Origin: Apium graveolens
Lineage: Eukaryota > Streptophyta > Magnoliopsida > Apiales > Apiaceae
Reading direction: 5' to 3'
NCBI RefSeq assembly: GCF_009905375.1
Contig: NC_133647.1
Coordinates: 48,790,506 to 48,854,505, forward strand
Length of the DNA stretch: 64,000 nucleotides
Shown: in pieces, positions 46,150 through 56,490 of the stretch
Layout of the letters: each line of letters starts with the position of its first letter
Position numbering within the stretch: the first letter of the stretch is position 1
Position numbers and translations under genes: made by a program
Notes under the pieces: model-generated
What the model saw: only the letters and a program-made list of their open reading frames with translations
Database searches by the model: none
What the model was told of the DNA's origin: nothing

Positions 46150-46689
46150 ATGGCACCAGTAGTCAAAATCATGTCTCAGACTGGATTAATCTATGAAAAG
46201 AACAACTTTGTAGCTCTTGTGGACAAGGAAATACCGGCATCTGAAGACTTTCACAAAATGATGGATTTTGTGAAAAATTGCAAACTTAATTATGTTGTGC
46301 CGGAATCACCCACAATCTACTGTGAAGTTGTGGAGGAGATGTGGACAACTGTTGTGTACCAGCCTTCAGACAAAACCATCACTCTCACCATCAAAGGTAA
46401 AGAGCATTTCATTAATAGTGACATTATCGAAGCATGCTTTAAAATTCCAGATAACACTACTACTATTCCACACACTGATGCTAATTTAGTTACCATGCTT
46501 ACTTCTATTGGCTATGCACTTCCTACTTCTAAGTTAAGTGAAATTAGGAGGCTAGGTCTTATAAAGGAATGTTGTTAATTGTGTGATATAGTTATTAAGG
46601 TGTTTTCTGGTAAAGTTATTAATTTTGATTCTGTCAATACTGTCATGCTTAACATGCTGTTATGGATAAAAAAACTAAAGTATAATAAT
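46150..46689 (+). pseudogene. Outer Copia env-like ORF, truncated
   Basis: The ATG at 46150 gives 142 codons: MAPVVKIMSQTGLIYEKNNF, then VEEMWTTVVYQPSDKTITLT, IKGKEHFINSDIIEACFKIP and KLSEIRRLGLIKECC to a TAA at 46576. The frame continues past it (DIVIKVFSGKVINFD) until the next element at 46690 cuts it. It corresponds to the N-terminal globular domain of the inner env-like ORF but is clearly diverged. The product's role is unknown. Confidence 0.65.
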
Positions 46690-47425
46690 TGTTGTATTTA
46701 TTACTAGGGAACGTGAGCTTTGAGGCTCGACTTGACTGCTCTTATGTTTCGTGACTCAATCTGCCTTAACAAGATGCCTACGTACCTTGCTGATTGCCAA
46801 TGATCAAGTCAAAAAACGTAGTTCTGATTTATGGGGTGAGGCCCCTTATATAGATGTTGGGAGTCCTTGAATTGGACTTGGGTTAGGAGACTTGGTGGAC
46901 AAGTCTTGGAATTAGAATGGACTTTGGAGTCCTAGGAAGTAGGAAGCTGATTCCTTATCCCATGAGCCTCCTTGGAGGCCAATCTACAAGGATTTATATC
47001 CTCATCAGGACTCATCTTAATAGATATTTTTCTCCCTTATTAACTAATTACGAAATTAATTGATATTCAGGGTTTTGGGCTTTCTTTGTTCCATCAGGCC
47101 TGATCTGGTCCATCAGGCCTGATCAATGTGTTAACCTTTTTGGTCTGAATGTCATATTAATAAATGTGAATTGGGCCTTATAGCCCAATTCACGTATAAT
47201 TAATGCAATATTAATTACGTAATCAGGATATATTTACTCCCTATCATTTGCCCCCCCCCCAACTTTTGGGAAACAGTGGCTCGGTTTCGTAGAAGTTAAG
47301 TTTACTTGTTCCCTTACAGGGTATCATTTTTGCGTAAAGTGTGGAGCGACCTACACATTTACAATGATTTTCTTTCATCCCTATTATTTAGGAATTATCT
47401 TAATTTCCCGGAATTATTCCTGAAT

Positions 47426-47572
47426 TCTGGGATTTTTCCTCATTTTTCTGGATTTTTCCCTTATTTTTCTGGATTTTTCCTTATTTTTCTGGAATTTTTC
47501 CTTATTTTCTGGAATTTTTCCTTATTTTTTGGAATTTTTCCTTATTTTTTGGAATTTTTCCTTATTTCTTGG
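47426..47572. repeat. T-rich tandem array, 21-22 bp unit
   Basis: About seven units of TTTTTCCTTATTTTTCTGGA type. An open frame over it (47306-47719) translates to F/I/L-rich repeats and is an artefact. Confidence 0.8.
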
Positions 47573-47575
47573 CTT

Positions 47576-48245
47576 AAAATCGATCAGGATTCATACCAAA
47601 TCGATAAGGAATCCTGGTCGAAATCGACCCGGATCCTGAACGAACTTACTGTGATATTGTCATTCAGGTCGATTGAATCTTTGATTAGGATTCCTGATCG
47701 ATTTCGATCAGGATCCTGATTGAACTAGCTCAGAAAACAACACTCTAATCGATGGAATCTTCGATTAGGATTTATACAAAATCGATCAGGATTTCTGATC
47801 AATTTCGATTAGGATTCTGATCGAACTAGCTCTCAATACACTATTCTAATTGATGGAATCTTCGATCATGATTTATGCAGAATCGATCAGGATTCCTAAT
47901 CGATTTCGATCAGGATTCTAATCGAACTTAGTGGACTTTTACCCTTTTAATCGAATAAAAATTTGATCAGGGTTTTTCTTTTTGTCGATCAGGACTCTGA
48001 TCGAATTAAATGGAATTTTACCCTTTCAATCGAATGAAAATTTGATCAGGGTTCTTCTCTTTGTCGATCAGGACTCTGATCGAACTAAGTGGCTTTTTAC
48101 CCTTTTAATCGAATAAAAATTCGATCAGGGTTCTTCTCTTTGTCGATCAGGACTCTGATCGAACTAAGTGGCTTTTTACCCTTTTAATCAAATGAAATTT
48201 TGATCAGGATTCCTGCCTTTTGTCGATCAGGACTCTGATCGAATC
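47576..48245. repeat. Tandem arrays rich in GATCAGGA palindromes
   Basis: 47984-48221 holds three units of 79, 79 and 80 bp, each starting GTCGATCAGGACTCTGATCG, with partial units to 48245 and back to 47932. 47576-47931 holds older, longer units (about 100 bp) with TCGATCAGGATTCCTGATCG. Each unit contains inverted GATCAGG/CCTGATC pairs able to form hairpins. Confidence 0.8.
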
Positions 48246-48392
48246 ATTTCTTCAAAATTCTGGTCAATTTTTGACCCTTTAGTTTCCATTCGTGCTTCTA
48301 GAATATTCCTGACACTTCTCCATAATGGGCTTTCCTTAAGTTGGGCCTTGCTGCATGGGCCTTAAAACGCCTTGTATTCCGAGCTTTTCACT

Positions 48393-48400
48393 TATATAAG
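48393..48400 (+). promoter_or_regulatory. TATA box for the three-exon gene
   Basis: TATATAAG followed by a CTTCTC-rich leader. The leader is now split by the solo LTR at 48486; it resumes at 54353 and reaches the ATG at 54451. Confidence 0.5.
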
Positions 48401-50799
48401 AGAAGTGAGAAGTGAGAATCCTCACTTCACTTCTCATTTCTCAACTTTTCTCTCAAAAACTCTCTCAAATTTCTCTTAAGGTTCCTGTAATAACCCAAAA
48501 TTTTTGAACTTTTAGTAACCCTTATGAATAGTGTTTTGCTGATTATGCTGAATAAGAAAACTTTCCATGCCACACTATGTAGGGGTTCTTCTATTGTTAT
48601 TCTGAGATCTTATTAGTACTTTATATGGGATATAAGTGTATGTAAAGATCGTCAGAATCCAAATTCGAACACTTTGATTTTTCCCGAAAATCCACCAGAT
48701 ACCGAAAGAATTGAGTATAAGGGAACAGGATAAAAAGGATTTAAATTCAAGGATTATAAGAAAGGATCATAAAAGGAATATAATGTATTGATAAAGGTTA
48801 AGGGAACCCAAGTAATAAGATACTGGGTATGATCCCTCAAACGATAAACGATAAACGAAAATGAAAGTTAAGCGAACCGTATAACAGATCAGCGGTCATT
48901 AACCAAGTAATTAGGAGCTAATCAAAGAGGTTAGTGAGGATGATGTCATCAAACCAATAAGAAGATGACAAGCATGGGAAGATGACATAAGAATGATGAC
49001 CTAAGCATGACCAAAAAGGAAGGAAGGTTGGTTGATTATAAACCACACAAAATTCACCATGGTTAAAAGGTAATAAATCAAAATAAAAGTGGATCAACCA
49101 AGCCAAATAAATCAAAAAACACAAAAACACATCGTGACTTCATTTCAAGCAACAAAGCTCTTGGCTTTTCTTCTTTTTCAAAGAGGAAAATTTCAAAATC
49201 CAAGATCCAACCATTGTCAAATTGCAAGGTAATTATCCAATGTTCCTTATGATTAGTTATGGCTATCCTAGGAGTTTAAGCTCCAAATTCCTTCACAATC
49301 TCTTTCAATAAATCATTTAAGAAGAGAGTGAATAGTGTTTTCAAGAAATTTAAATTGTTTGATCTTGTGTTTTTGGTTAGATTAAGCTTTGGTAAGGACT
49401 TTCAAGGGTGATTCCAAGCTCCTTAGTTACTCTCACTCACCAAGGAAGGTATAATCTCTTAACCTAGCATTGTTATTTAATATTAAGAGCTTATTATGAG
49501 TAGGATAGTTCATGAGAAGCATGGTGATTGAATATGTAGAGATTAGTTGGTTTTGTGATGTTTTTGGAGTTGTAAAGCTTGGTTAGTAGTTAATGAAATT
49601 AAGAATAGTTTTAGTTCATGTTTGAGAATAATATAAATTGGAGAACTTGAGGTGTTGGGGCTGTTTTAGTAATTTATGAATGGAGTTTGGTTGTATGGTT
49701 GAATTGTGATTGAATTGTGGTTGATTTGGAGTAGGATAAAATTTGGTAATCGCGTAAACATAGCCGTCGTAATGTCCGATTTACTTTAGACTGTTTTGTT
49801 CTTAACATCAGGACCCGAGAACTCACTGTTAGGTTTTGACCATTTCCATGATTAGATAGTTCATGTTACGAGCTTCGTTTTGATATGTGGTTCGTTTGAA
49901 TCCGATGTACGGTTTAGGAGAAACGACCGTTTTAAGTAACGGCGTTCACGAACGAACCATTACCCCTCACCTTACTTTGAAACATAGGTTAAAGACCTTC
50001 AAGGACTAATTGGAGTATGAGACATTTATGTAAAGTGTATTAGGCAGTTGGTAAGGCACTCGCGAAAGAATCGCCTTAAAACTCTTAATGGTTAATTTAT
50101 TAAAAATGGTGGAGCCGAGGGTACTCGAATGACTTAAGTAAATCGTTAAGCGCAAAAGTGAACGTTAGGGTCTAATTGGTTAAAGTAGAGGTTCATAAGC
50201 GACTTTGGTTTAATTCCAACTTATATGTAGTTTATAGGTTACCAGACTCGTCCCAAGCCATTTATCACCCCCAGTCGCTCAGGCCAGTTTTCTACCCGTT
50301 ATACTGTTGTTGTGATGTATACATATGTATATACATTATCTTGTGATAGATGCACGGTGGTTAATTAGCAAATCTTGCGATATATTGGAGCATATGATAT
50401 GGTATACATGCATGTCTGTTTCGTAATCTTGATATATATTGTTGATTCAATTGCTTATAAGTTGCATAATACCTATGCTAGAGATAAGCAGTAGTTGCGT
50501 ATACCCTTAGTATAGGGGACCCAAAGGTGAACATTTTCTAAAACCGGGAGTCGATGTTCCCGAGTATATTGTATATATTTATATATATATATATGGATAT
50601 AGTTTTCAAAACTATCAATCGAATAAGGTTTATTCGATAACTTTATTTTATTTAATGAATATTAGTTGAATATTCATTCGAGGACTTATGACTCCGTTTA
50701 ATTTATTTAATGAATATTATTTTGAATATTCATTTGAGGACTTATGACTCCGCTTATTTATTAAATAATATTCTTTATTTTATTAAAGGATAATATTTC

Positions 50800-52470
50800 T
50801 GTTGGATTTTAAACACAGCGCGGCATGGCAAAACACTTTCGCACAAATAAAATCCAAATAAAAGCATACAGATCATGAATAAAAATTCGAGGGATCGAAT
50901 CTAACCTTTAAAATAATTCGGAGACAACGATCAGAGATCCTTAGTAGTTGCTCCTCAAGTGTGAAGCACTCCACCGGTATCCACCAAGAAAATGATGTTA
51001 AGGAGGAGGAAGGAGGTGGAGAGAATTGGGTTTTCCAAACTTTTTGGGTTTTTTGTGGTTCTCGGGTTGGAATAAAAATAGGGTTTATAATAGTATATTT
51101 ATAGGCAAAATTTTCAGCTGAAATTTTCCCATAAATAATATTATTATTATCCCATTTATTATTCTCATTAATAATTAAAACACCTTTTAATTATTAATCC
51201 TTTTTCTAAACACTTTAGAAATAATTCTCTCTCTTGATTTAATTTCCAAAAATTAAATCCTTAATTAATAATATTAAGAACTTTTCTTAATTAATTTATA
51301 ATCAATTAAATCTCATTTAATCAATTATTAAATTTGCCAATTAATTATTTATTTCATAAATAAATAATTATTAGCCATTATTAATTAATTCCTCCACCAT
51401 TAAATCATTCTCTTTTTATGGTGTGACCCTCTAGGTTCAATATTAAGCCGGTAGTAGAAATAAATAATAATAAAACTATTTTATCATTATTTATATAAAT
51501 TCTCTAATTTATTAAATATGATTAATTAATTAATCACATTTATTCTATATCGTGAGTGATACTTCTCAGCATATCGCGACTATCCGGATAATATGAATTC
51601 ACTGCTTAGAATACCAAGAACCTATTCAGTGAATAGTTACCGTACAATAAACTCCTTCTACCCTACAATGTCCCGATTAAATACAAGGCATGGATCTCGT
51701 GTCAAGCCTATCTAATTCAATCACTTGTTTACCATTTACTATGCTTAGTTCTATGCAAATTAGAAACTCCTTTCTAATTTCATTTACTCTGGCCCGAGAT
51801 TCCTGAACTAGCATAAGTGGATCAGCCTTGAACATTCGCTTCCTTCACTGGAAGGGGTAGATCCTATATTGATCATACACTATCTTCGTGTACAAATTCC
51901 TATACCCAGTAGAGCCCTAATAATTGTCCCTGGAGACTAAGAACTAAACCAAAGCATAGTTCAGTGTACACAAGATGACTATGATGACCTCAAGTCTAAG
52001 GATACTTGTACAACTATCACTATGTGAACAACTGCTGACACGTGAGTGAACTCCATCAGTTGTTCATCTGTGCGAGTCATGTTCAGTGAACTTATTGCAT
52101 AATAAGCACCTACATACTAGCTATAGTGTCACCACATAAATGTCTATGAGAACAGACATCCTTCATAATGAAGCAAGCATAGTATGTACCGATCTCTGCG
52201 GATTATTAATTACCAGTTAGTAATCCTATGACCAGGAACTATTTAAGTTTAGAGTTATCATCTTTTAGGTCTCACTATTATGATCTCATCATAATCCATA
52301 AAAAGCTTTACTCGAAACTATGGTATATCTTATTTAAACACTTAAATAGATAAAGCCCGTAATAAAAACAAAACAAGTCTTTTATTAATATCAATGAAAT
52401 CAAAACAGATTACATAAAAAGTTATTCCTAAATCCTAATACATGATTGGACTTAGGACATATTCCTTTCA
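50800..52470 (-). mobile_element. Copia solo LTR, Angela-type (1671 bp)
   Basis: The inserted segment interrupts sequence that is continuous in the other Tekay-type LTRs (AATGTTTCGATAATC). The minus strand begins TGAAAGGAATATGTCCTAAG, comparable to the TGTTGGAATATGCCCTAGAG start of Angela/BARE LTRs, and ends AAAATCCAACA. The flanks are ATTTC and GTTTC (4 of 5 bases match), consistent with a decayed target duplication. No interior. Confidence 0.7.
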
Positions 52471-53956
52471 GTTTCGATAATCAAACTTATTTTCGATTAT
52501 TCAAATAAAGATCATACTTTCGTATAAGTATATCTTTGGTTATTTATTATTCATTTCAAGTATAAGTTTTAAAACTTCTACTTCAATTATTTTTATAAAG
52601 ATTATTCTTTATGGGAATATTATTTAAATAATAATATTCAGATATTTTCTAATATATTGGGACTGATTTATTTTATTAAATCAGCATTACTCCAAACATT
52701 CTTAAAAAATGTTTTCGAGTCTTCAAAATGATTTTTAAAAGTTAGGGCGGATCCCAAAACCCATTTTTATATTTAAGATCTTCATTTCCAAGGGGATTTA
52801 AATACTCATTCAAAACCTGAGGGATCCGGCTCTGTGGTGTGTTTTATATTCGCAACAAGGTTGATATTTTGATAAAAGAGTTTTTGATTAGTTACCCAAC
52901 ACTCGGGAAGTAAAATTCTTGGAACAAGTTAATCTATTAACAGGCATCGCCTGGGAAATATCGGTAAGTTTTCCTTTCCAACTAGTACGATTTCTTGGTG
53001 GAGCCGTATCAACAAGTTTCTACTTGGGGAAAGTGGGGACGAGCTTTACATTTTAGAGTCATGGATTTCATCTCAACTAGGAGTGGCGTAAGTGGTCGAG
53101 TGGTGCCGGCCCAGCCTTATTATATTGGCACAATTGGCCTGGAAGTTCCGCTAAGACGGTCCATTCCTTAGGAGTCCAGTAGTCGGTTGACAAGTAAATC
53201 CGACAGGTTCTCCTCTACATGTAGAAAATGGTGGGGTTGCACTACTACGACTGATTATCGTAAGTGGTCTTCCTGGCGCGGTAAACTCCCGTAATGAGTT
53301 CATCATCCAGTTGGATATTTCTGCAACACTACCCAGAGCACTTCGATAGAAAGGCTACGGTTGGGCGATTGTTGAGTGTTGGCAGGGTCGAGTTTTCAAA
53401 ATGATGTTTCCATCAAATGAAGTATCTCGTAACTTCATTTCTTTTGAATGATATTTCAAAGATTGATTATATATAAGTTATGCCTTGTAGCTCCATATAT
53501 GTGATGAACTATTTATACCTTGAACGGTGGTAGTTCAAGTAGTATTCGGAAAGGATATAAGTATATTGGAGTATCTTGTAACTTCATCCTTTCAACTTAT
53601 ATCTAGTAAATGATTATCTTATGCATGACAAAGATTTTCAGAAAAATGTTGAGACAAGGTTAGATATATGAGATCACCTTGCAACGATATTTTTATACAG
53701 TTATAAACTGGAACTCTGTGTATATTATACATGGCAGAGGATTTCAAAGATTTTGAAAAGTATATAAGTATATATACCGAATATTTTGCGACTTCGTCGC
53801 ATTAAGAGGTCAAACTTGGTTCATTTCTTCTTCACCAAGACTTTCATGAGTACTATAAGAATGCTCATATATTGTTAATTATTATGCATATTATTTCGGT
53901 GGGCTTGTTGCTCACCCTTACTTTCTTCTCTCATCACACAACATCAGATAGAAAAG

Positions 53957-54076
53957 ATGAACAGGACCAAGCTTCCAATTCGCAAGCGGTTAGGAAACGT
54001 TCCGCAGTTTTCTGGAAGCATTGATACCGCCGTAGCTGAGGTAGGAACTACCAATAGGCTAGGCTTCAACTATTGA
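53957..54076 (+). CDS. LTR-embedded basic mini-ORF in the solo LTR (39 aa)
   Basis: The ATG lies ten bases after the predicted acceptor (53947). The product starts MNRTKLPIRKRLGNVPQF and ends TNRLGFNY. Compared with 25151-25297, the first 31 codons differ at eight positions and four of those are synonymous (AGG/CGG, CTT/CTC, CCA/CCG, CGG/AGG), while flanking LTR sequence has diverged more with indels. This suggests the peptide mattered. Confidence 0.4.
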   Translation: MNRTKLPIRKRLGNVPQFSGSIDTAVAEVGTTNRLGFNY

Positions 54077-54450
54077 TGAACCAGACTTATGTATATTATG
54101 AATTGTAATAATGGCAAAGCATATGTAAATTATTAAGAAACCCTTTTGAGGTGAAATGGTTTATAATTGTGGAATAAATGACTTGTATTATTTTTTGTTT
54201 TCATCTCTGAGACTATAACTTGTGGTGTGTGTGTGTGTATATTGTGGGGTCACAGTACGCAGTAGTTGGTTGATTGTTAAGATTAAGTATTATTAAGGGA
54301 AATGGAACTCGTGACAACCCGGATCCCTGACCCCGGATCTGGGGGTGTTACAGTTCCTCTCTTAGAAAGGCGATTTCCGGTGACCTCAGCCACCGTAGCT
54401 CCACCACCTTCAAGTTTTTCTAGGTTTCAAGCCTTCATCCAAAGAATATC

Positions 54451-56304
54451 AATGGCGGATCACGACCTAGCTCGTTTGGGGAAGATGAACACTTCCAAGG
54501 GAGGTACAGCCATTCAAATCCAATCTCCGTATACTTCATTAATCGATATGATAAACTCTAGAGGCGATGAATATCCCTCTTTATCTGAATTAGATTCATA
54601 TAATCATGGTAACACTTTTCATGAGTTAGATGGTAGAATCGAGTCCATAAACACCATGTATAGACTTCCACCTCATCTTAGAATTCCCCAGCCGCCCCTG
54701 GGGATAGGACATGTAACTGGGAGGGCGATACTTTGTTTATTTATCGAGGAGCTCTAACCGCGGGTCTTAGGTTTCCATTCCATGAGTTTATTCCTCATTT
54801 GCTTGCAGATGTAAAAATCAATCCTTGTCAACTCCCCCTAACGCATGGAGGAATATTATTTGTTTTATGGTTCTGTGTCTTAGAAATAAATTTCCCCTTT
54901 CCGTAGCTGTCTTTAGGAAAGTTTTCCAATTTTATAACAGTTACATGGGTCAACCGGGCTGGGTTTTAATTCGTCAAAGGTCCAAAATGCCCCATATCTT
55001 TGATAGTAACTCTATAGTTGAGAACAACCCTAAATGGAGAGATGAGTTTGTTAGGCTGACCTGGGCCGGGGGTTATTGGGCCACATTCTTCCGTAGGCCC
55101 TTTTTTAAAGTGTCAGATGGTAGTCCTGGTAGCATCAGGTTAACTGATGAGGAGGAGGTGGCCTATCAAACCCTCATTTCAGATGACGGAAAAACAGATA
55201 CTTGGACTTTTTTAGAGGAGTTCTCGTTGAAGAAAGTCGGTCTCTCTCAGGCCAGTGATAAGGGTAAACTTACATCTGTGCTGCTATTTCTTTTTTTTTT
55301 CTTTTTATTACAACTTTATTATCTCCTGAAGTTTAATGTTCTTCCTTCTTTTTCTTTCAGCTTGTGAGGCCATTAATAATATCAACAGGCCTAAGGAGGG
55401 GGAATCGGGCCACCAGAAGAGGGCCAAGCTAAACAGAGATCCCAGGGGTAAGCCCGATGCTCCCACCTTCCTTAGGCCTCACGTCCCTATTGTGGAGCTA
55501 GTGGATGATGTGGATCCTCCACTTAAGGCACACTCCTTCAGGCCTAATTGGGGCTTTTGGAGAAGTGACACGGTGGTTGGATCCACCAAGCATGCTAAGG
55601 ATTGGTCGTACCATTCCATCACTCCCCATGACTTCACTGACATCGTCACGAGGAGTGACATTGAGACCATCGAGCTTCTGGGTTCTCAGGCCCAAGCTGC
55701 GGTAACATACTACTCTTTCTTTTTAAATTCTAACTTTCTTGTTTTTTAATGAACTTGTGTTACCTCATGTTTTTTTCTGCAGAGTAACACCTACTTCCAG
55801 GCGGCCCTCCATCAGGCTAGGTCTTGGAAGGGTAACTCCGATGAATTTGAGAAGGAGATGAAGAAATGGGAGGAGAGAGCTAAGGTCCTGAAGAAGAAGC
55901 TGGACACAAAGAAGGAGGAGTTGTCTAAGGCTCATTCTGAGCTGGTGAAACTTAGGAGTGATAAGGAAAAACTCATTGATGATTACATGGATTCTGATAA
56001 ATTCAAGAATCCCATGGAGATTCATGATGAGGGTCTCTATTCCCTACAGTTTACCCAGGGATGGGATGCGGCCGTGAAGGCGGTTTCTGAGAGGCATCCG
56101 GGCTTAGTCGACCCTAAGGACTTTATAAGTCTTGAGCAGGCTGAGACGGAGGACAGAATAGATGCCCTCTTCAACTCCCCTCAGCCGGATGATCGCATCT
56201 TGGATCCTAGCACTACTTCTCCTCCTGCTTCTCCCCCAAAGAATGCTGAAAAGGATGGTGCTGAAAATGAGCAGGAGAATGAAGGCTCCCACATGGAGGA
56301 GTAG
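54451..56304 (+). pseudogene. Three-exon gene resembling 'putative gypsy-type transposon' (PF04195-like), frameshifted
   Basis: Start ATG 54451 (MADHDLARLGKMNTSKGGT). Exon 1 to 55263; intron 55264-55360 (GT...TTTCAG); exon 2 55361-55701; intron 55702-55782 (GT...CTGCAG); exon 3 55783-56304. Codons join in frame at both introns (SDK-ACEAI and QAA-SNTYF). Exon 1 has GLRFPFHEFIPHLLADVK and NAWRNIICFMVLCLRNK, which I recall as the core of the plant Transposase_28 family. Exon 2 is a linker with FRPNWGFWRSD. Exon 3 is a coiled coil (WEERAKVLKKKLDTKKEEL) with an acidic S/P-rich tail. Two frameshifts in exon 1 (about 54722 and 54825) break it. These proteins are encoded by transposable elements; their function is unknown. 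Confidence 0.6.
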
Positions 56305-56490
56305 TGTTTCTAGTTTGTAATTTTATTCATAACTTATTGTTGAACTTTATTTGTATCCAGAACTTATTACCCTTCGGGGTTAATTTATGCTGCTTTCTTC
56401 TTCATACCTTTTTCCTCTAACTTTCCAGCACTTATTATGCTTTTAACGTTAAATGACCTGAACTACATAGCCCTTTGTGCAACAAGCACT
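56305..56490 (+). other. 3' flank of the three-exon gene
   Basis: AT-rich 3' untranslated-like sequence with AATTTTATTC after the stop. The point where the next element starts is not clear. Confidence 0.4.

Larger units (their letters stand above)
12005..46689 (+). mobile_element. Outer SIRE/Maximus-type Copia element, interrupted
   Basis: Starts with TGTTAGGAATATG (LTR to 12977), then a primer site, gag N-terminus, the inner Copia insertion (14046-40925 plus duplicated AGCCT), gag C-terminus, pol and the start of an env-like ORF. It is cut at 46690 by an Athila/Tat-like element; its 3' LTR is not in the window. The sequence left of the LTR, GTATC (12000-12004), is the candidate target duplication. 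The motif CGACGGATG and its complement recur in its LTR, gag, pol linker and post-pol spacer. The coding parts carry stops and frameshifts. Confidence 0.85.
46690..48440 (+). repeat. LTR-like 5' region of the Athila/Tat-like element
   Basis: Shares AAGATGCCTAC, GGTGGACAAGTC, ATTTGCCCCCC and GTGTGGAGC in order with the Athila LTR. The 3' end is not fixed because no primer site or second copy is visible. Includes the arrays below. Confidence 0.55.
48486..54352 (+). mobile_element. Ty3 solo LTR (Tekay-type, same family as 24938-38696), itself interrupted
   Basis: TGTAATAACCC at 48486 to GGGGGTGTTACA at 54352, flanked by a perfect 5-bp target duplication GTTCC (48481-48485 and 54353-54357). No interior is present, so it arose by recombination between LTRs. 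Without the 1671-bp insertion at 50800 it is about 4.2 kb. It is in the opposite orientation to, and clearly more diverged than, the two nearly identical LTRs at 24938 and 34559. It keeps their plan: donor 49229, hairpin 53898-53916, acceptor 53946-53947, mini-ORF 53957-54076. Confidence 0.9.
46690..56490 (+). mobile_element. Athila/Tat-like element carrying a three-exon gene, interrupted by a solo LTR
   Basis: The left boundary TGTTGTATTTATT at 46690 cuts the outer Copia env-like ORF. The first 700 bp matches the Athila LTR of 9842-11218. It then has tandem arrays, a TATA box at 48393, a leader, and a spliced gene at 54451-56304, with a solo LTR (48486-54352) inserted in the leader. I see no primer site or pol. 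The right boundary (about 56490) is uncertain. It is either a non-autonomous Ty3 element with an additional ORF or the 5' part of a longer element. Confidence 0.55.

Noticed and set aside
47306..47719. 137-codon F/I/L-rich open frame resembling a membrane protein
   Set aside because: It is the translation of the T-rich 21-bp tandem array and the GATC array; no start context, no conserved domain.
47932..48245. CRISPR-like array
   Set aside because: 79-bp head-to-tail units with no unique spacers, in a plant LTR.
54302..54450. Start of the three-exon gene at 54302
   Set aside because: 54302-54352 is the end of the solo LTR, inserted later; the first ATG in native sequence with good continuity is 54451.
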